Virus record (IMG/VR): IMGVR_UViG_3300025280_000001
Span: 1-64,000 of that record
Strand: one strand, 5' to 3'
Length of the DNA: 64,000 nt
Origin: a virus
Shown here: piece by piece, positions 1 to 7,483 of the stretch
Layout: the number at the start of each line of letters is the position of its first letter
Position numbering within the stretch: position 1 is the first letter of the stretch
Program-made: the position numbers and the translations under genes
Notes under the pieces: model-generated
What the model was told of the DNA's origin: nothing
The model's database searches: none
What the model saw: the letters and a program-made list of their open reading frames with translations, nothing else

Positions 1-234
1 GGTGATGGAAAATTTACTGATAAAAACCTAAGATTGTCCTTGACATCTCAAGAAATTGTGGTACAATACCCTATAGATACAGAAAGTGTGATCTATACAA
101 GAGTACAAGGATGTTATTACTTTATGGATGATTTTGAAGACTATGAATGTGACTATATTGCTGAACTCAGCCATATTGAATACAACATAGAAACCAGAAT
201 GTTTGATGCAACTTATGAGGTGAACGAAGGATGA
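1..234 (+). CDS. hypothetical protein, 5' end outside window
   Basis: An open frame runs from the first base of the window to a stop at 232-234 (77 codons seen), so the true start lies upstream. The product is acidic and rich in Tyr, Asp and Glu, with no motif I recognise; it ends in YEVNEG. Its stop overlaps the next small frame (ATGA). If the molecule is circular, the frame continues from the partial CDS at 63929-64000, giving one protein of 101 aa. Alternatively translation could begin inside, at the ATG at 124, downstream of a candidate promoter. Small acidic early proteins of T7-like phages often inhibit host functions; nothing here proves that. Confidence 0.5.
   Translation, partial: GDGKFTDKNLRLSLTSQEIVVQYPIDTESVIYTRVQGCYYFMDDFEDYECDYIAELSHIEYNIETRMFDATYEVNEG
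40..67 (+). promoter_or_regulatory. candidate sigma70 promoter inside a reading frame
   Basis: TTGACA (40-45), a 16-base spacer, then TACAAT (62-67) preceded by TGG, an extended -10. Spacer length and TGn are the same as in the promoters at 1959 and 5974. It lies inside an open frame, so it could be a chance match; the shared architecture is the argument for it. Confidence 0.4.
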
Positions 235-302
235 GAATGTTATACTGGAGTAGACTATATGTTATATTTGGAAAGGCTGCCATAATAACAGCCATATGTT
301 AA
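231..302 (+). CDS. possible 23-aa hydrophobic peptide
   Basis: The ATG at 231 overlaps the preceding stop as ATGA. The 23-residue product begins MRMLYWSRLYVIF and is mostly hydrophobic after two early arginines, so it could be a tiny membrane peptide. The GAACGAAGG just upstream is a modest ribosome binding site. A frame this short can arise by chance; translational coupling is the only support. Confidence 0.25.
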   Translation: MRMLYWSRLYVIFGKAAIITAIC

Positions 303-311
303 GGAGACGAT

Positions 312-557
312 ATGAATATTCACATATCAAACACATGTTTAGAAACTATGCTTAAGCTTGGTATGATTAATGACTTCACAGACGACGGATTCGTCTTACA
401 TGAGGACGCAGGTTGGCAACCAGCGGGTGATGTTATTGAATACTATTTAGGCATGGAGGAGTATGAGCTTGAAAAAGCAAAAGAAACGGTACGAGCGTCA
501 GTCGAAAGACGAGCAAGCCAAGGACAAAAAGAAACCCAAGCGTTTACCAAAGGGTAA
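312..557 (+). CDS. hypothetical early protein, 81 aa
   Basis: A small acidic protein starting at an ATG with AAGGAGA spaced well upstream. It begins MNIHISNTCLETMLKLG and its C-terminal third is a charged, probably helical segment (MEEYELEKAKETV). I recognise no domain. Its 3' part overlaps, in another frame, the 52-aa basic gene at 463-621. Position ahead of the RNA polymerase suggests an early gene. Confidence 0.6.
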   Translation: MNIHISNTCLETMLKLGMINDFTDDGFVLHEDAGWQPAGDVIEYYLGMEEYELEKAKETVRASVERRASQGQKETQAFTKG

Positions 558-621
558 ACTAAAGGATGATCTCAAGCGTTGGGATCAAACTAATTGGGAG
601 AAATACAGTGATGAACTATAG
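463..621 (+). CDS. small lysine-rich protein, 52 aa, overlapping gene
   Basis: The ATG at 463 follows GGAGG by a few bases and opens 52 codons ending in TAG at 619-621, nine bases before the next gene's ATG. The product is extremely basic in its first two thirds (begins MSLKKQKKRYERQ) and ends in WEKYSDEL. It overlaps the end of the upstream gene by 95 bases in another frame. The ribosome binding site and clean abutment with the next gene support it. It may bind nucleic acid, but there is no recognisable fold. Confidence 0.5.
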   Translation: MSLKKQKKRYERQSKDEQAKDKKKPKRLPKGKLKDDLKRWDQTNWEKYSDEL

Positions 622-629
622 GAGAACTT

Positions 630-1613
630 ATGAGTCACGAAATGTATGAAAATGACCACGCACTTTATGTAGGTAAACCAGCGTGGCACGGACTGGGAAC
701 AGTCGTAGAGAATGCACCTACAACTATGGATGCTATGCGTATGGCTAAGATGGACTTCGGTGTTGTACTTAGTAGTCCGTTGATTGCTGATTACGATGGC
801 TTAGCAGATCGACAAACAAAGCCTAGTAAGTTCCATGCAACAGTACGAACTGATACTGAAGAAGTATTAGGTGTAGTTAATAAACACTACAAGATAGTAC
901 AGAACGAGGAACTGTTTGAGATCGCCGATGCATTACCTAATGCTAAGGTAGAAACAGCAGGGACTCTATTCAATGGAGCACAATCATATATCCTGATGAA
1001 GGATGATGAGTGGGCTGTCAATGGCAACGATGAGATGCATGAGTATCTATGCCTAATGAACAGTCATAATGGTACGCTTAGCCTATCGGCTTTACCTACC
1101 TCAATCAGAGTTGTATGTAACAACACATTGAGCTGGGCTATCAGTGAAGGCTCACAACGTATGATTAAACTGAAGCATACAGGTGATATCGATGCTAAGA
1201 TCCTTAGTCTTAAGGATGCACTAGAAGAGTGGAAGAATCACAAGACTGCATTCCGTGGTGCTGTTCAACAACTGGGCAGTAAGCGATGGTCTGCTGAAGA
1301 GATTCAAGGCTTCTGGATGGAATGCTATCAGATGTTCGAAGGTGAAGTGCCAACAGCACGGTCATCTTACACACAAGAGGAACACAACTCTCGTAAGAAA
1401 GCCATGGCTACAATGCAAGGCTTTACTGAGACCTTTGATAAAGAGGTGAAAGAGTTTGGAGGAGACAGTGCATGGCTTGCTGCTAACGCAGTAACCAACT
1501 GGCTGCAACACAAGAAGCGTAGAACAATCGAAGCTACCATTGCTAATAAACTTATTGGTGATGCTAGTAGAGACTCTACTCGTGTGATGCGAAAGGCACT
1601 GACGCTAGTATAA
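630..1613 (+). CDS. DUF932 / phage-plasmid-like protein (TIGR03299 type)
   Basis: The 327-residue product has the family's characteristic N-terminus, a tyrosine then KPAWHGLGTVV, and a core with YILMKDDEW, LCLMNSHNGTLSL and RVVCNNTLSWA followed by a helical C-terminal part. The family is common in phages and plasmids, is near its usual length here, and is often found beside replication or recombination genes; its biochemical role is not settled. The ATG follows AGGAG closely. It is the last gene before a structured gap and a sigma70 promoter, so it probably belongs to the earliest transcript. The family call is firm; the function is open. Confidence 0.85.
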   Translation: MSHEMYENDHALYVGKPAWHGLGTVVENAPTTMDAMRMAKMDFGVVLSSPLIADYDGLADRQTKPSKFHATVRTDTEEVLGVVNKHYKIVQNEELFEIADALPNAKVETAGTLFNGAQSYILMKDDEWAVNGNDEMHEYLCLMNSHNGTLSLSALPTSIRVVCNNTLSWAISEGSQRMIKLKHTGDIDAKILSLKDALEEWKNHKTAFRGAVQQLGSKRWSAEEIQGFWMECYQMFEGEVPTARSSYTQEEHNSRKKAMATMQGFTETFDKEVKEFGGDSAWLAANAVTNWLQHKKRRTIEATIANKLIGDASRDSTRVMRKALTLV

Positions 1614-1745
1614 TCAGATGACACAGTGTCGTATGGTTACTCATAAGAACAACAGCATTTACTGTGCTGATATACTAACAACGCCCTGCCCCACAGGCGG
1701 TAAAGAACGGTGGGCATGGGAATCTGGCTCATATAATTCCAGCGT

Positions 1746-1837
1746 CATAGGGATGACCTATGACCGACTATTGTACCCTGTCGTTAAACGACCAAGCTCG
1801 GACACCGTGAGTACACGAGTGATAGGCGTAACCTATC
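1746..1837 (+). ncRNA. cluster of short perfect hairpins (possible structured RNA)
   Basis: Three perfect hairpins occur close together: CATAGG-5-CCTATG (1746-1762), GTCGTTAAACGAC (1780-1792) and GATAGG-5-CCTATC (1821-1837). The first and third have near-identical stems and equal loop sizes. They sit in the 1614-1992 gap after the DUF932 gene and before the promoter. A 79-codon frame across 1618-1857 lacks a ribosome binding site and is judged spurious. The RNA interpretation is inference from stem density. Confidence 0.45.
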
Positions 1838-1848
1838 TACAATACAAT

Positions 1849-1924
1849 GGGGAGTAGTAGGCATATGAAGCAGCTACCGAAGTGATGAGGTGTACAAGGA
1901 AACATATTCACGCTACTACTCCCC
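1849..1924 (+). ncRNA. 12-bp stem element, copy A
   Basis: A perfect 12-bp inverted repeat, GGGGAGTAGTAG (1849-1860) against CTACTACTCCCC (1913-1924), closes a 52-base interior. A second copy at 63439-63525 has the same stem with one compensatory pair change (T-A here, C-G there) and one G-C to G-T change. This pattern is expected of a conserved RNA secondary structure or of a structural DNA site. Confidence 0.6.
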
Positions 1925-1958
1925 GACAATTTAATATTAAAATCTTTAGATTTTTTAC

Positions 1959-1986
1959 TTGACAAAGTGTAAAAGTATGGTATAAT
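1959..1986 (+). promoter_or_regulatory. consensus sigma70 promoter, extended -10
   Basis: TTGACA (1959-1964), 16-base spacer, TGG then TATAAT (1981-1986). A small hairpin, AAAATC-TTTA-GATTTT (1939-1954), followed by more T lies just upstream and may be a weak terminator or operator. Predicted start is about 1993. It would drive the RNA polymerase 1 operon through the host enzyme. Confidence 0.85.
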
Positions 1987-1992
1987 ATACCT

Positions 1993-2082
1993 ATGAATGA
2001 TCCAGAGCATGATCGAATGTCTTTTAGAATTAGTATTCTTATAGTGATATTAATTCTATTTTATATCAGAGGCTGTACTTAA
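1993..2082 (+). CDS. possible leaderless 29-aa membrane peptide
   Basis: An ATG at 1993 opens 29 codons, beginning MNDPEHDRMSFR and followed by a single hydrophobic helix (ISILIVILILFYI). The ATG lies seven bases after the -10 hexamer, exactly where the transcript should begin, so the mRNA would be leaderless. The next gene's ribosome binding site overlaps its stop. A polar head plus one clear membrane segment makes it more credible than a random frame, but no family is recognised. Confidence 0.4.
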   Translation: MNDPEHDRMSFRISILIVILILFYIRGCT

Positions 2083-2091
2083 GGAGTATCT

Positions 2092-2370
2092 ATGGGCGTT
2101 GAGGGAGAAGATAATAGTCGTATCAGTAGTAATTGGGATCATACCAAGAACTGGAAGAAGATGAGAGACAAGCAGCATAAAATGAAAAAGGCTCTCAAGG
2201 CGGGTAGGAAGTACCATAACTTATGGAAGCCTACTGAGATGGGTAGTGCAGGTAAAGGCAGCAGACCTAGACCTGTTGATAAAGAGATTTATGATTTGAA
2301 TTATGACCTAGCATTTGGTCGCATTACCAAAGAAGAGCATGCTAAAAGGATAGAAGAACTTGAAGGATAA
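2092..2370 (+). CDS. hypothetical basic protein, 92 aa
   Basis: It starts at an ATG after AAGGAG. The product is rich in Lys, Arg and Trp in its first half (WDHTKNWKKMRDKQHKMKK) and ends with an acidic helix (ITKEEHAKRIEELEG). It is the first well-supported gene after the sigma70 promoter and directly precedes RNA polymerase 1. No domain is recognised; nucleic-acid or host-protein binding is possible but unproved. Confidence 0.65.
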   Translation: MGVEGEDNSRISSNWDHTKNWKKMRDKQHKMKKALKAGRKYHNLWKPTEMGSAGKGSRPRPVDKEIYDLNYDLAFGRITKEEHAKRIEELEG

Positions 2371-2401
2371 TAAATGGGACTCACTAACTAAAGGTGAGCA
2401 A

Positions 2402-4807
2402 ATGAACCGTCATACATATCAAGTAACTATGGAAGAAGAAATGCTATTGACCTCAAGGGAGAGGTACTGGCGTGAGTATAACCGTGCACCTGATGAAGGA
2501 GTACCAGAGCAGAAGACATTAGATGGTGTTGTTAAGCGACTAGCTCCGCTCTATCAGGAGTGGATAGATACTGTCTGTTCTAATACTAAGACACCTCAGT
2601 GGGTATACCCAATGTTATTGTTAGGTGCTGATAAGATGGCTGATCTAACTATAAGATGTTTAATGAAAGCTTGGTTAACTCCTAGTATATTTGGATATAA
2701 GTTTGCTGAATTACATAGACCACCGACTGCTCAAGTGCTGTCTAATCTTATTGCTCAAGAAGCAATGAATATTATATCCTTTCAACAAGCAAAAGAAATT
2801 AATAAAGATGAATGGAAGAAACAGTCTAAGTTTATAAAGAACTGGACACCTAAGAGATGTATTGCTTTTGCTAAGAAGGTAGGTACTGTATTGGATATGC
2901 CTCTTAAGAAGCGACAAGATTTTGGGCATCATATGATTCGCATCGCAGAACAAAGCGAGGTGGTAACAACATATACAAAGCGAGAGAAAACTAGGGGTGG
3001 CTATAGAAACTACCTGTTTGTTGAATTAAGTTCTGATATATTAAGAGACTTACATGAACAGCACTACCTTCTAGAGTTATCTTCTTTATTATATAGACCT
3101 ATGATGACACCGCCTGTTGATCATACTATGACCCTATCGGGTGGGCACCTAACACCAGAGATAAGAAAACCAGTGGTCCAGAAATATAGATCTAATGTAT
3201 ACGAGGATAAGAAAGAAGAGCAGAAGTATTCCGAACCATCGCAATTAGTTTTAGATGGTGTTAATGGATTGCAGAAAACTGAGTGGACTATTAATGTAGT
3301 AGTGTCTGAGGTTATGAAAAACCTATTTGAAAACAATACACTTCTATGTAACCTACCAGCATATAACTTTGAAGAGTTTATGTATACCGCAGAGTATCCT
3401 AAAAATGGTACTAAGACTGAGCAAGCTATCTGGTGCCAGCATCGTGAAGAAACATGGTGTAATTGGTATAAACAAGAACAGGCTAGAGGAAGGATGCTTG
3501 TCCGCCTCACTTTGGTTGAGAAGATTAAGAGATGGTCTTTCTTTTATATGCCTTATACCTTAGACTTTAGAGGTAGAGCATACTCGGTATGTGAATTACT
3601 ATCTCCCCAAAGTTCTGATTTAGATAGAGGTTTAATCATGTTTGCTAATACAATGGAGCAAACTGAAGATGGTAGATACTGGCAGAAAGTTTATCTTGCC
3701 AATCTATTTGGTATGGATAAGATAAGTTTAGATGAAAGAGTTTCATGGGTAGATAGCAACTGGGAAAGGTTTACTAACATTGCTGCTGATCCTTACTCAG
3801 ATTATTTTTGGGTAGATGATGCAGCTAAGAAGAATAAATCATTCCAAAGACTCGCTACTATTATAGACTTAACGAGGACTGATGGGTTAACACAAGTACC
3901 TGTACATATTGATGGTAAATGTAATGGATCTCAGCATTGGTCTGCGTTAATGCGTGATATAATTATAGGAGATCTTACTAATGTAAATCCTTCTACAATG
4001 CCTCAAGACTTGTATCAATATGTTGCAGATAAAGCTACTGAGTACTGTATACATATGGCTAATGAGAATCCCCTATATCAGGAGTTTTTAAATTACTGGA
4101 AAGATGGTATAGATAGGGTAGTAACTAAGAGATCTACAATGTGTGATTCATATGGTCTTACCTTCTATGGTATACAAAAGTATACTAGATCTGAGGGTCA
4201 TGTTGATTGGATACCTAAAGAAAGAAGAGGTGGTGCAGTAGTGGAGCTAGCTAGAGCTATAGAAGCTGGGCTTAATACCACATTGCAAGAACCAAACAAA
4301 GGTAAGGAATATTTAAAAGAACTAGCAACCGAAGCATCGAATAATAATAAACAGTTAACATGGACTACGCCGTCTGGTTTTAAAGTGGTTCATATATACA
4401 CTACAACAGGAACTAGAAGATCTTTAGCGAAACTATTTAATAATAAAGAGCTACAATTCTTTTACAAGACTACTGATGTAGATTCAAGGGCTGTTAGACA
4501 AGCTATATCACCTAACTATATCCATTCATTGGATGCAGCTCATATGTTTTTGACAATTTTTGCTTTAATAGCACTTAATTTTAGAGATTTCTCTATGATA
4601 CATGATTCTTATGGGTGTCACGCACCCTTGGTTAGTGTAATGAGAGACGCAATACGAAAGGAGTTTTATGAAATGCATAAACCACAACTGTTAGAAAAAT
4701 TTCGGGAAGAAACCCAAGAACTTATTGGGAAAGTGTTACCTAAGTCACCTATTACTGGAGACTTGGATATTAATTTAGTGTTAAAATCAGATTACTTCTT
4801 CTCATGA
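2402..4807 (+). CDS. T7-type single-subunit DNA-directed RNA polymerase (RNAP 1)
   Basis: Transcribes middle and late phage genes as a single polypeptide. All hallmarks of the T7 RNA polymerase family are present (numbering from ATG 2402): LDFRGRAYSV with R392; HIDGKCNGSQH with the first metal-binding aspartate D504; TKRSTMCDSYG with K576 and Y584 eight residues apart, as in T7 K631/Y639; MIHDSYGCHA with the second metal aspartate D735. At 801 aa it is slightly shorter than T7's 883. A TTG at 2360 would add 14 residues, but ATG 2402 has its own AAAGGTGAG site, so I prefer it. The gene ends in an ATGA overlap with the next. Its promoter specificity cannot be read from sequence. Confidence 0.96.
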   Translation: MNRHTYQVTMEEEMLLTSRERYWREYNRAPDEGVPEQKTLDGVVKRLAPLYQEWIDTVCSNTKTPQWVYPMLLLGADKMADLTIRCLMKAWLTPSIFGYKFAELHRPPTAQVLSNLIAQEAMNIISFQQAKEINKDEWKKQSKFIKNWTPKRCIAFAKKVGTVLDMPLKKRQDFGHHMIRIAEQSEVVTTYTKREKTRGGYRNYLFVELSSDILRDLHEQHYLLELSSLLYRPMMTPPVDHTMTLSGGHLTPEIRKPVVQKYRSNVYEDKKEEQKYSEPSQLVLDGVNGLQKTEWTINVVVSEVMKNLFENNTLLCNLPAYNFEEFMYTAEYPKNGTKTEQAIWCQHREETWCNWYKQEQARGRMLVRLTLVEKIKRWSFFYMPYTLDFRGRAYSVCELLSPQSSDLDRGLIMFANTMEQTEDGRYWQKVYLANLFGMDKISLDERVSWVDSNWERFTNIAADPYSDYFWVDDAAKKNKSFQRLATIIDLTRTDGLTQVPVHIDGKCNGSQHWSALMRDIIIGDLTNVNPSTMPQDLYQYVADKATEYCIHMANENPLYQEFLNYWKDGIDRVVTKRSTMCDSYGLTFYGIQKYTRSEGHVDWIPKERRGGAVVELARAIEAGLNTTLQEPNKGKEYLKELATEASNNNKQLTWTTPSGFKVVHIYTTTGTRRSLAKLFNNKELQFFYKTTDVDSRAVRQAISPNYIHSLDAAHMFLTIFALIALNFRDFSMIHDSYGCHAPLVSVMRDAIRKEFYEMHKPQLLEKFREETQELIGKVLPKSPITGDLDINLVLKSDYFFS

Positions 4808-5031
4808 CTCATTTCTTTATAGACAGTGAGCATGATATGGAGGTGAACATAACATATTTAACCGAGCTTGCAAAATCAAAAGATTATTCTAAGATAGACA
4901 TAACATTCCCTTCTAAGTTTATGATGATGACTTTTATGGATAATCTTTTAAATAATTTTGCCGATGAACACGTACCAGAACATACTAATATGGACATTAG
5001 TATCTTTGTACCAGGAGGAGATAATGAATAA
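4804..5031 (+). CDS. hypothetical acidic protein, 75 aa
   Basis: Its start overlaps the RNA polymerase stop (ATGA), so translation is probably coupled. The product is acidic with a methionine-rich stretch (PSKFMMMTFMDNLL) and ends FVPGGDNE. The next gene starts inside its last codons after GGAGGAG. I recognise no family; in T7 this position holds small host-modifying genes. Confidence 0.55.
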   Translation: MTHFFIDSEHDMEVNITYLTELAKSKDYSKIDITFPSKFMMMTFMDNLLNNFADEHVPEHTNMDISIFVPGGDNE

Positions 5032-5281
5032 GAATGATGTTGTTTGGAATGGTATTAAATATAATTCCAAGAAGGATCCTAACCTTAACGAACTTCAGGA
5101 GATGCATATGAATGAAGAGATAAATTTATATGAACCTATTGAAGCTTACTATGTTAAGTGGGATCATGATATAGATGGTGATAATCATAATCCTATTGAA
5201 GAGACAAAGGTAAGGAAAGATCTTCCTTGCATTTCTCAGCAATGGAAAGAGGATTATAATAGGAGATTAAAGAATGGCTAG
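5024..5281 (+). CDS. hypothetical protein, 85 aa
   Basis: Begins at the ATG at 5024, directly after a strong GGAGGAG; the frame is open further upstream but lacks such a site. The product is acidic overall, with a basic tail (WKEDYNRRLKNG). It overlaps the previous gene by eight bases and the following phosphoesterase by eight bases. No domain is recognised. Confidence 0.6.
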   Translation: MNKNDVVWNGIKYNSKKDPNLNELQEMHMNEEINLYEPIEAYYVKWDHDIDGDNHNPIEETKVRKDLPCISQQWKEDYNRRLKNG

Positions 5282-5927
5282 AGTATTATGTATTGGAGAC
5301 TTACATTTACCTGCTATCCACCCTGACTACCTACAATTTGTAAAGGATTTGAAACGAAAGTATAAAACAAATACTACTGTATTTATAGGTGATGTGTTAG
5401 ATCATCACTCGATATCGTTTCACCAAAAGAATCCTGAATTGCCATCTGCAATTGATGAGCATGAGCAAGCTATTAAAGGTATGAAGGCGTGGAAGAAGGC
5501 GTTCCCTGAAGCTATGGTATGCATTGGTAACCATGATGAACGAGTACATCGTTTGTCAGCTACTGCGGGGATTCCTTCTATGTATCTGGTAGATTACGTA
5601 GAGTTATATGATACACCTAATTGGGAATGGGACTACTCATTTCTAATTGATGATGTTATGTATACTCATGGCACAGGAGCAGGCGGTCAACGACCAGCCT
5701 ATTCTGCTGCTATAAAGTTAGGACATAGTGTGGTGATGGGTCATGTACATAGTAATGCTATGCTACAGATTTTACAATCACCAACTCAAAGGATCTTTGG
5801 TTTAAATGTAGGGTGTGGTGTTAATACACATCACCGTGCTATGAATTATGCTAAGAATCATTTGAGTAAGCCAGTACTAGGTGCTGGTGTTATTATTGAT
5901 GGAAAGCCATCATTAAAGTTAATGTAA
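5274..5927 (+). CDS. calcineurin-like metallophosphoesterase
   Basis: A 217-residue metal-dependent phosphoesterase. The full motif set is visible: GDLHLP near residue 8 (DxH), FIGDVLDHH near residue 37 (GDxxD), CIGNHDERVH near residue 83 (GNHD/E), a THG motif, and VMGHVHSNA (GHxH). Such enzymes occur in many T7-like marine phages; the substrate could be a cyclic nucleotide, a phosphoprotein or a nucleic acid end, and sequence alone does not decide. The start overlaps the previous stop. It is the last gene before the internal sigma70 promoter. Confidence 0.9.
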   Translation: MARVLCIGDLHLPAIHPDYLQFVKDLKRKYKTNTTVFIGDVLDHHSISFHQKNPELPSAIDEHEQAIKGMKAWKKAFPEAMVCIGNHDERVHRLSATAGIPSMYLVDYVELYDTPNWEWDYSFLIDDVMYTHGTGAGGQRPAYSAAIKLGHSVVMGHVHSNAMLQILQSPTQRIFGLNVGCGVNTHHRAMNYAKNHLSKPVLGAGVIIDGKPSLKLM

Positions 5928-5939
5928 TTTGAAAAATTT

Positions 5940-5965
5940 TGCTGAAAATTTTTAGAAAGTCAGCA
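5940..5965 (+). repeat. inverted repeat upstream of promoter
   Basis: TGCTGA (5940-5945) is matched by TCAGCA (5960-5965), ending nine bases before the -35 box at 5974. It could be an operator or the remains of a terminator; no T-run follows it. Confidence 0.35.
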
Positions 5966-5973
5966 TTATTTAC

Positions 5974-6001
5974 TTGACAAATTACAAATGTATGGTATAA
6001 T
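5974..6001 (+). promoter_or_regulatory. consensus sigma70 promoter, extended -10, second copy
   Basis: TTGACA (5974-5979), 16-base spacer, TGG then TATAAT (5996-6001). ACTTGACAA, TATGGTATAATAT and spacing match the promoter at 1959. It lies in the only intergenic gap of the replication cluster and should drive SSB and the replication genes from host RNA polymerase. Confidence 0.87.
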
Positions 6002-6042
6002 ATCCATATAAGATTTTCAAACAGTCAGATAAAGGAGACAAA

Positions 6043-6573
6043 ATGACAATGACAGCGAAAATGAAACAGTTTGTAACAGAAACTTTAGAGGTAGTATACG
6101 GACATCTTCATCGTCCAGATGATAAGTTCGGAGCTGATTCTGCTAATCACAATATAACTGTGATCGTAGATAAAGACTTTCAAGTTGTACTTGATAACCT
6201 AGAAAAAGAATCTGGAGCAACAAAGATTAATGGTATGCGTGTTGATGATGATGGTCGTACTTTACTAAAGGTCAAATCAAAGATCTTTGTTAAGAAGGGC
6301 GATCAAACATTCCCATGTCGTGATGCCAATTCAATTAAGACTGAGGCTACACCCTTTGGTGGAGACAAGGTTAGACTACGATTGAATCCTACAATTCTAG
6401 AGAGAGACAACAGTATGAGTATCTATCTTAATGGATGTCAAATTGTTGAGAAGAATGCTTTAGATACTGGTGGATTTGATACAGTAGAAGATGGTTTCGA
6501 TGGCAGTACTTGGACAGCACCCGCTGCTACACAAGAATTACCTGCTGAAACCGAAGACCCCCTACCATTCTAA
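6043..6573 (+). CDS. single-stranded DNA-binding protein (T7 gp2.5 / DUF2815 type)
   Basis: A 176-residue protein with an OB-fold-like beta-rich body and a disordered acidic tail ending in an aromatic residue (ETEDPLPF), the hallmark of phage SSBs that bind polymerase and helicase through that tail. The body has the DUF2815 look (HNITVIVDKDF, INGMRVDDDGR, RLRLNPT). It is first after the sigma70 promoter and has AAAGGAGA before its ATG. It protects single-stranded DNA during replication and recombination. The next gene starts at its stop (TAATG). Confidence 0.85.
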   Translation: MTMTAKMKQFVTETLEVVYGHLHRPDDKFGADSANHNITVIVDKDFQVVLDNLEKESGATKINGMRVDDDGRTLLKVKSKIFVKKGDQTFPCRDANSIKTEATPFGGDKVRLRLNPTILERDNSMSIYLNGCQIVEKNALDTGGFDTVEDGFDGSTWTAPAATQELPAETEDPLPF

Positions 6574-6986
6574 TGGAGTGGGTCTTTCCTATAAGCCCCA
6601 TTGCAGCGAGTAGACCCCGTGTGTCAAAGCACGGGGCTTACTTTGCTGGTGCTTATAAGAAATTTAGAAAGGAAATGATAGATTTAATTCCTACTATTAT
6701 TGGTGATGATTTTATACCACTTGAAAAACAACTCAAGGTAGACGTTGAGTTCTATATAACTCAACCAAATAAAACCAAACTAGATTCACCTAGAGCAGAC
6801 ATAGATAATTTTCTTAAAGCCTGCTTTGATTCTTTAAATGGTTGGTTATGGGAAGATGATCGTCAAATTATTCAGGTGTATGCAAGCAAAGAGTGGGCAC
6901 CTAAAGATACTTCAGGCTATTTTGTTATAGGCATAGAGGAAATCGAAAGGATTACTAGAGATGTATTTAGAAAAAATCGTGATTGA
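6573..6986 (+). CDS. RusA-like Holliday junction resolvase
   Basis: A 137-residue endodeoxyribonuclease of the RusA family, which cuts branched DNA made during phage replication. The core is RADIDNFLKACFDSLNG then WLWEDDRQI, containing the acidic metal ligands and the lysine typical of RusA. The N-terminal SPIAASRPRVSKHG also fits. It takes the place of T7 gp3 endonuclease I, the usual resolvase in this genome type. Start coupled to SSB by TAATG. Confidence 0.9.
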   Translation: MEWVFPISPIAASRPRVSKHGAYFAGAYKKFRKEMIDLIPTIIGDDFIPLEKQLKVDVEFYITQPNKTKLDSPRADIDNFLKACFDSLNGWLWEDDRQIIQVYASKEWAPKDTSGYFVIGIEEIERITRDVFRKNRD

Positions 6987-7035
6987 AGAAGATGATGAAG
7001 GCTGTGTAATTATTGACGATGGGGAAGGAGAATAA
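6961..7035 (+). CDS. possible 24-aa acidic peptide
   Basis: The ATG at 6961 opens 24 codons (begins MYLEKIVIEEDDEG) overlapping the end of the RusA gene, and stops immediately before another ATG. The overlapping stop-start chain is the only support. No function can be proposed. Confidence 0.25.
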   Translation: MYLEKIVIEEDDEGCVIIDDGEGE

Positions 7036-7101
7036 ATGGTTGTAGTTTATTGTATATTTTTTGGTATTTATTTATGGGGGATAATTAATGGAAAAGTTTA
7101 A
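7036..7101 (+). CDS. possible 21-aa membrane peptide
   Basis: The ATG at 7036 follows GGGGAAGGAG, an excellent ribosome binding site. The product is essentially one membrane helix (VVVYCIFFGIYLWGII) and a short tail. It overlaps the start of the next gene. The good site and clear hydrophobic character make a small membrane protein plausible, perhaps part of a lysis or envelope cluster with the next two genes. Confidence 0.4.
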   Translation: MVVVYCIFFGIYLWGIINGKV

Positions 7102-7483
7102 AAAAGTTTTAGCCAGTACTATGGCTGTATTATTAGGAGGATGTAGTGCTATACATAAAGTATTTGTTCCATCACCTAGCGCAATGGAACAAGCTATTCA
7201 GGTCATGGATACGCCTGTCAATAATTGTAGCCCTATGCTTGGTTGGCTTGGTGGTATCTGTACCCTTTCTGGTATGGCTCTGCTTGTGCTGTCTGGTGGT
7301 CGAATGGGATACCAGCCGTTGATCGGTGGAGTTTTATTCGTAATATTAAATTATGCCCTAGCTTTATATGCTAGTTGGTTCTTCCTTCCTATGGTGGTTG
7401 CAACAGGTGCAATCTCATTAGCATGGGCAGGTAAAATAGTTATGGGGATTTATAAGGAGAAAAAAAATGGTAGAAATATTTGA
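7088..7483 (+). CDS. putative lipoprotein / multi-pass membrane protein
   Basis: A 131-residue protein with a basic N-terminus, a hydrophobic stretch and a lipobox-like LLGGC at residues 16-20, suggesting a lipid-modified cysteine. About three hydrophobic segments follow (WLGGICTLSGMALLVLSGG, then IGGVLFVILNYALALYA, then FLPMVVATGAISLAWAG). I know no matching family. It lies in a run of tiny membrane genes among replication genes, where some T7-like phages keep lysis or exclusion functions; that role is inference. Confidence 0.5.
   Translation: MEKFKKVLASTMAVLLGGCSAIHKVFVPSPSAMEQAIQVMDTPVNNCSPMLGWLGGICTLSGMALLVLSGGRMGYQPLIGGVLFVILNYALALYASWFFLPMVVATGAISLAWAGKIVMGIYKEKKNGRNI

Noticed and set aside
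1618-1857. 79-codon + frame after the DUF932 gene
   Set aside because: No ribosome binding site, odd composition, and it runs through three perfect hairpins and into the 12-bp stem; structured non-coding DNA explains it better.
2360-2401. TTG start for RNAP 1
   Set aside because: It would overlap the previous gene and lacks a well-spaced site; ATG 2402 with AAAGGTGAG is preferred, though the longer form is not excluded.
4958-5023. Upstream extension of the 85-aa gene
   Set aside because: The first ATG at 4958 has no ribosome binding site, while ATG 5024 follows GGAGGAG directly; the extension overlaps the preceding gene.
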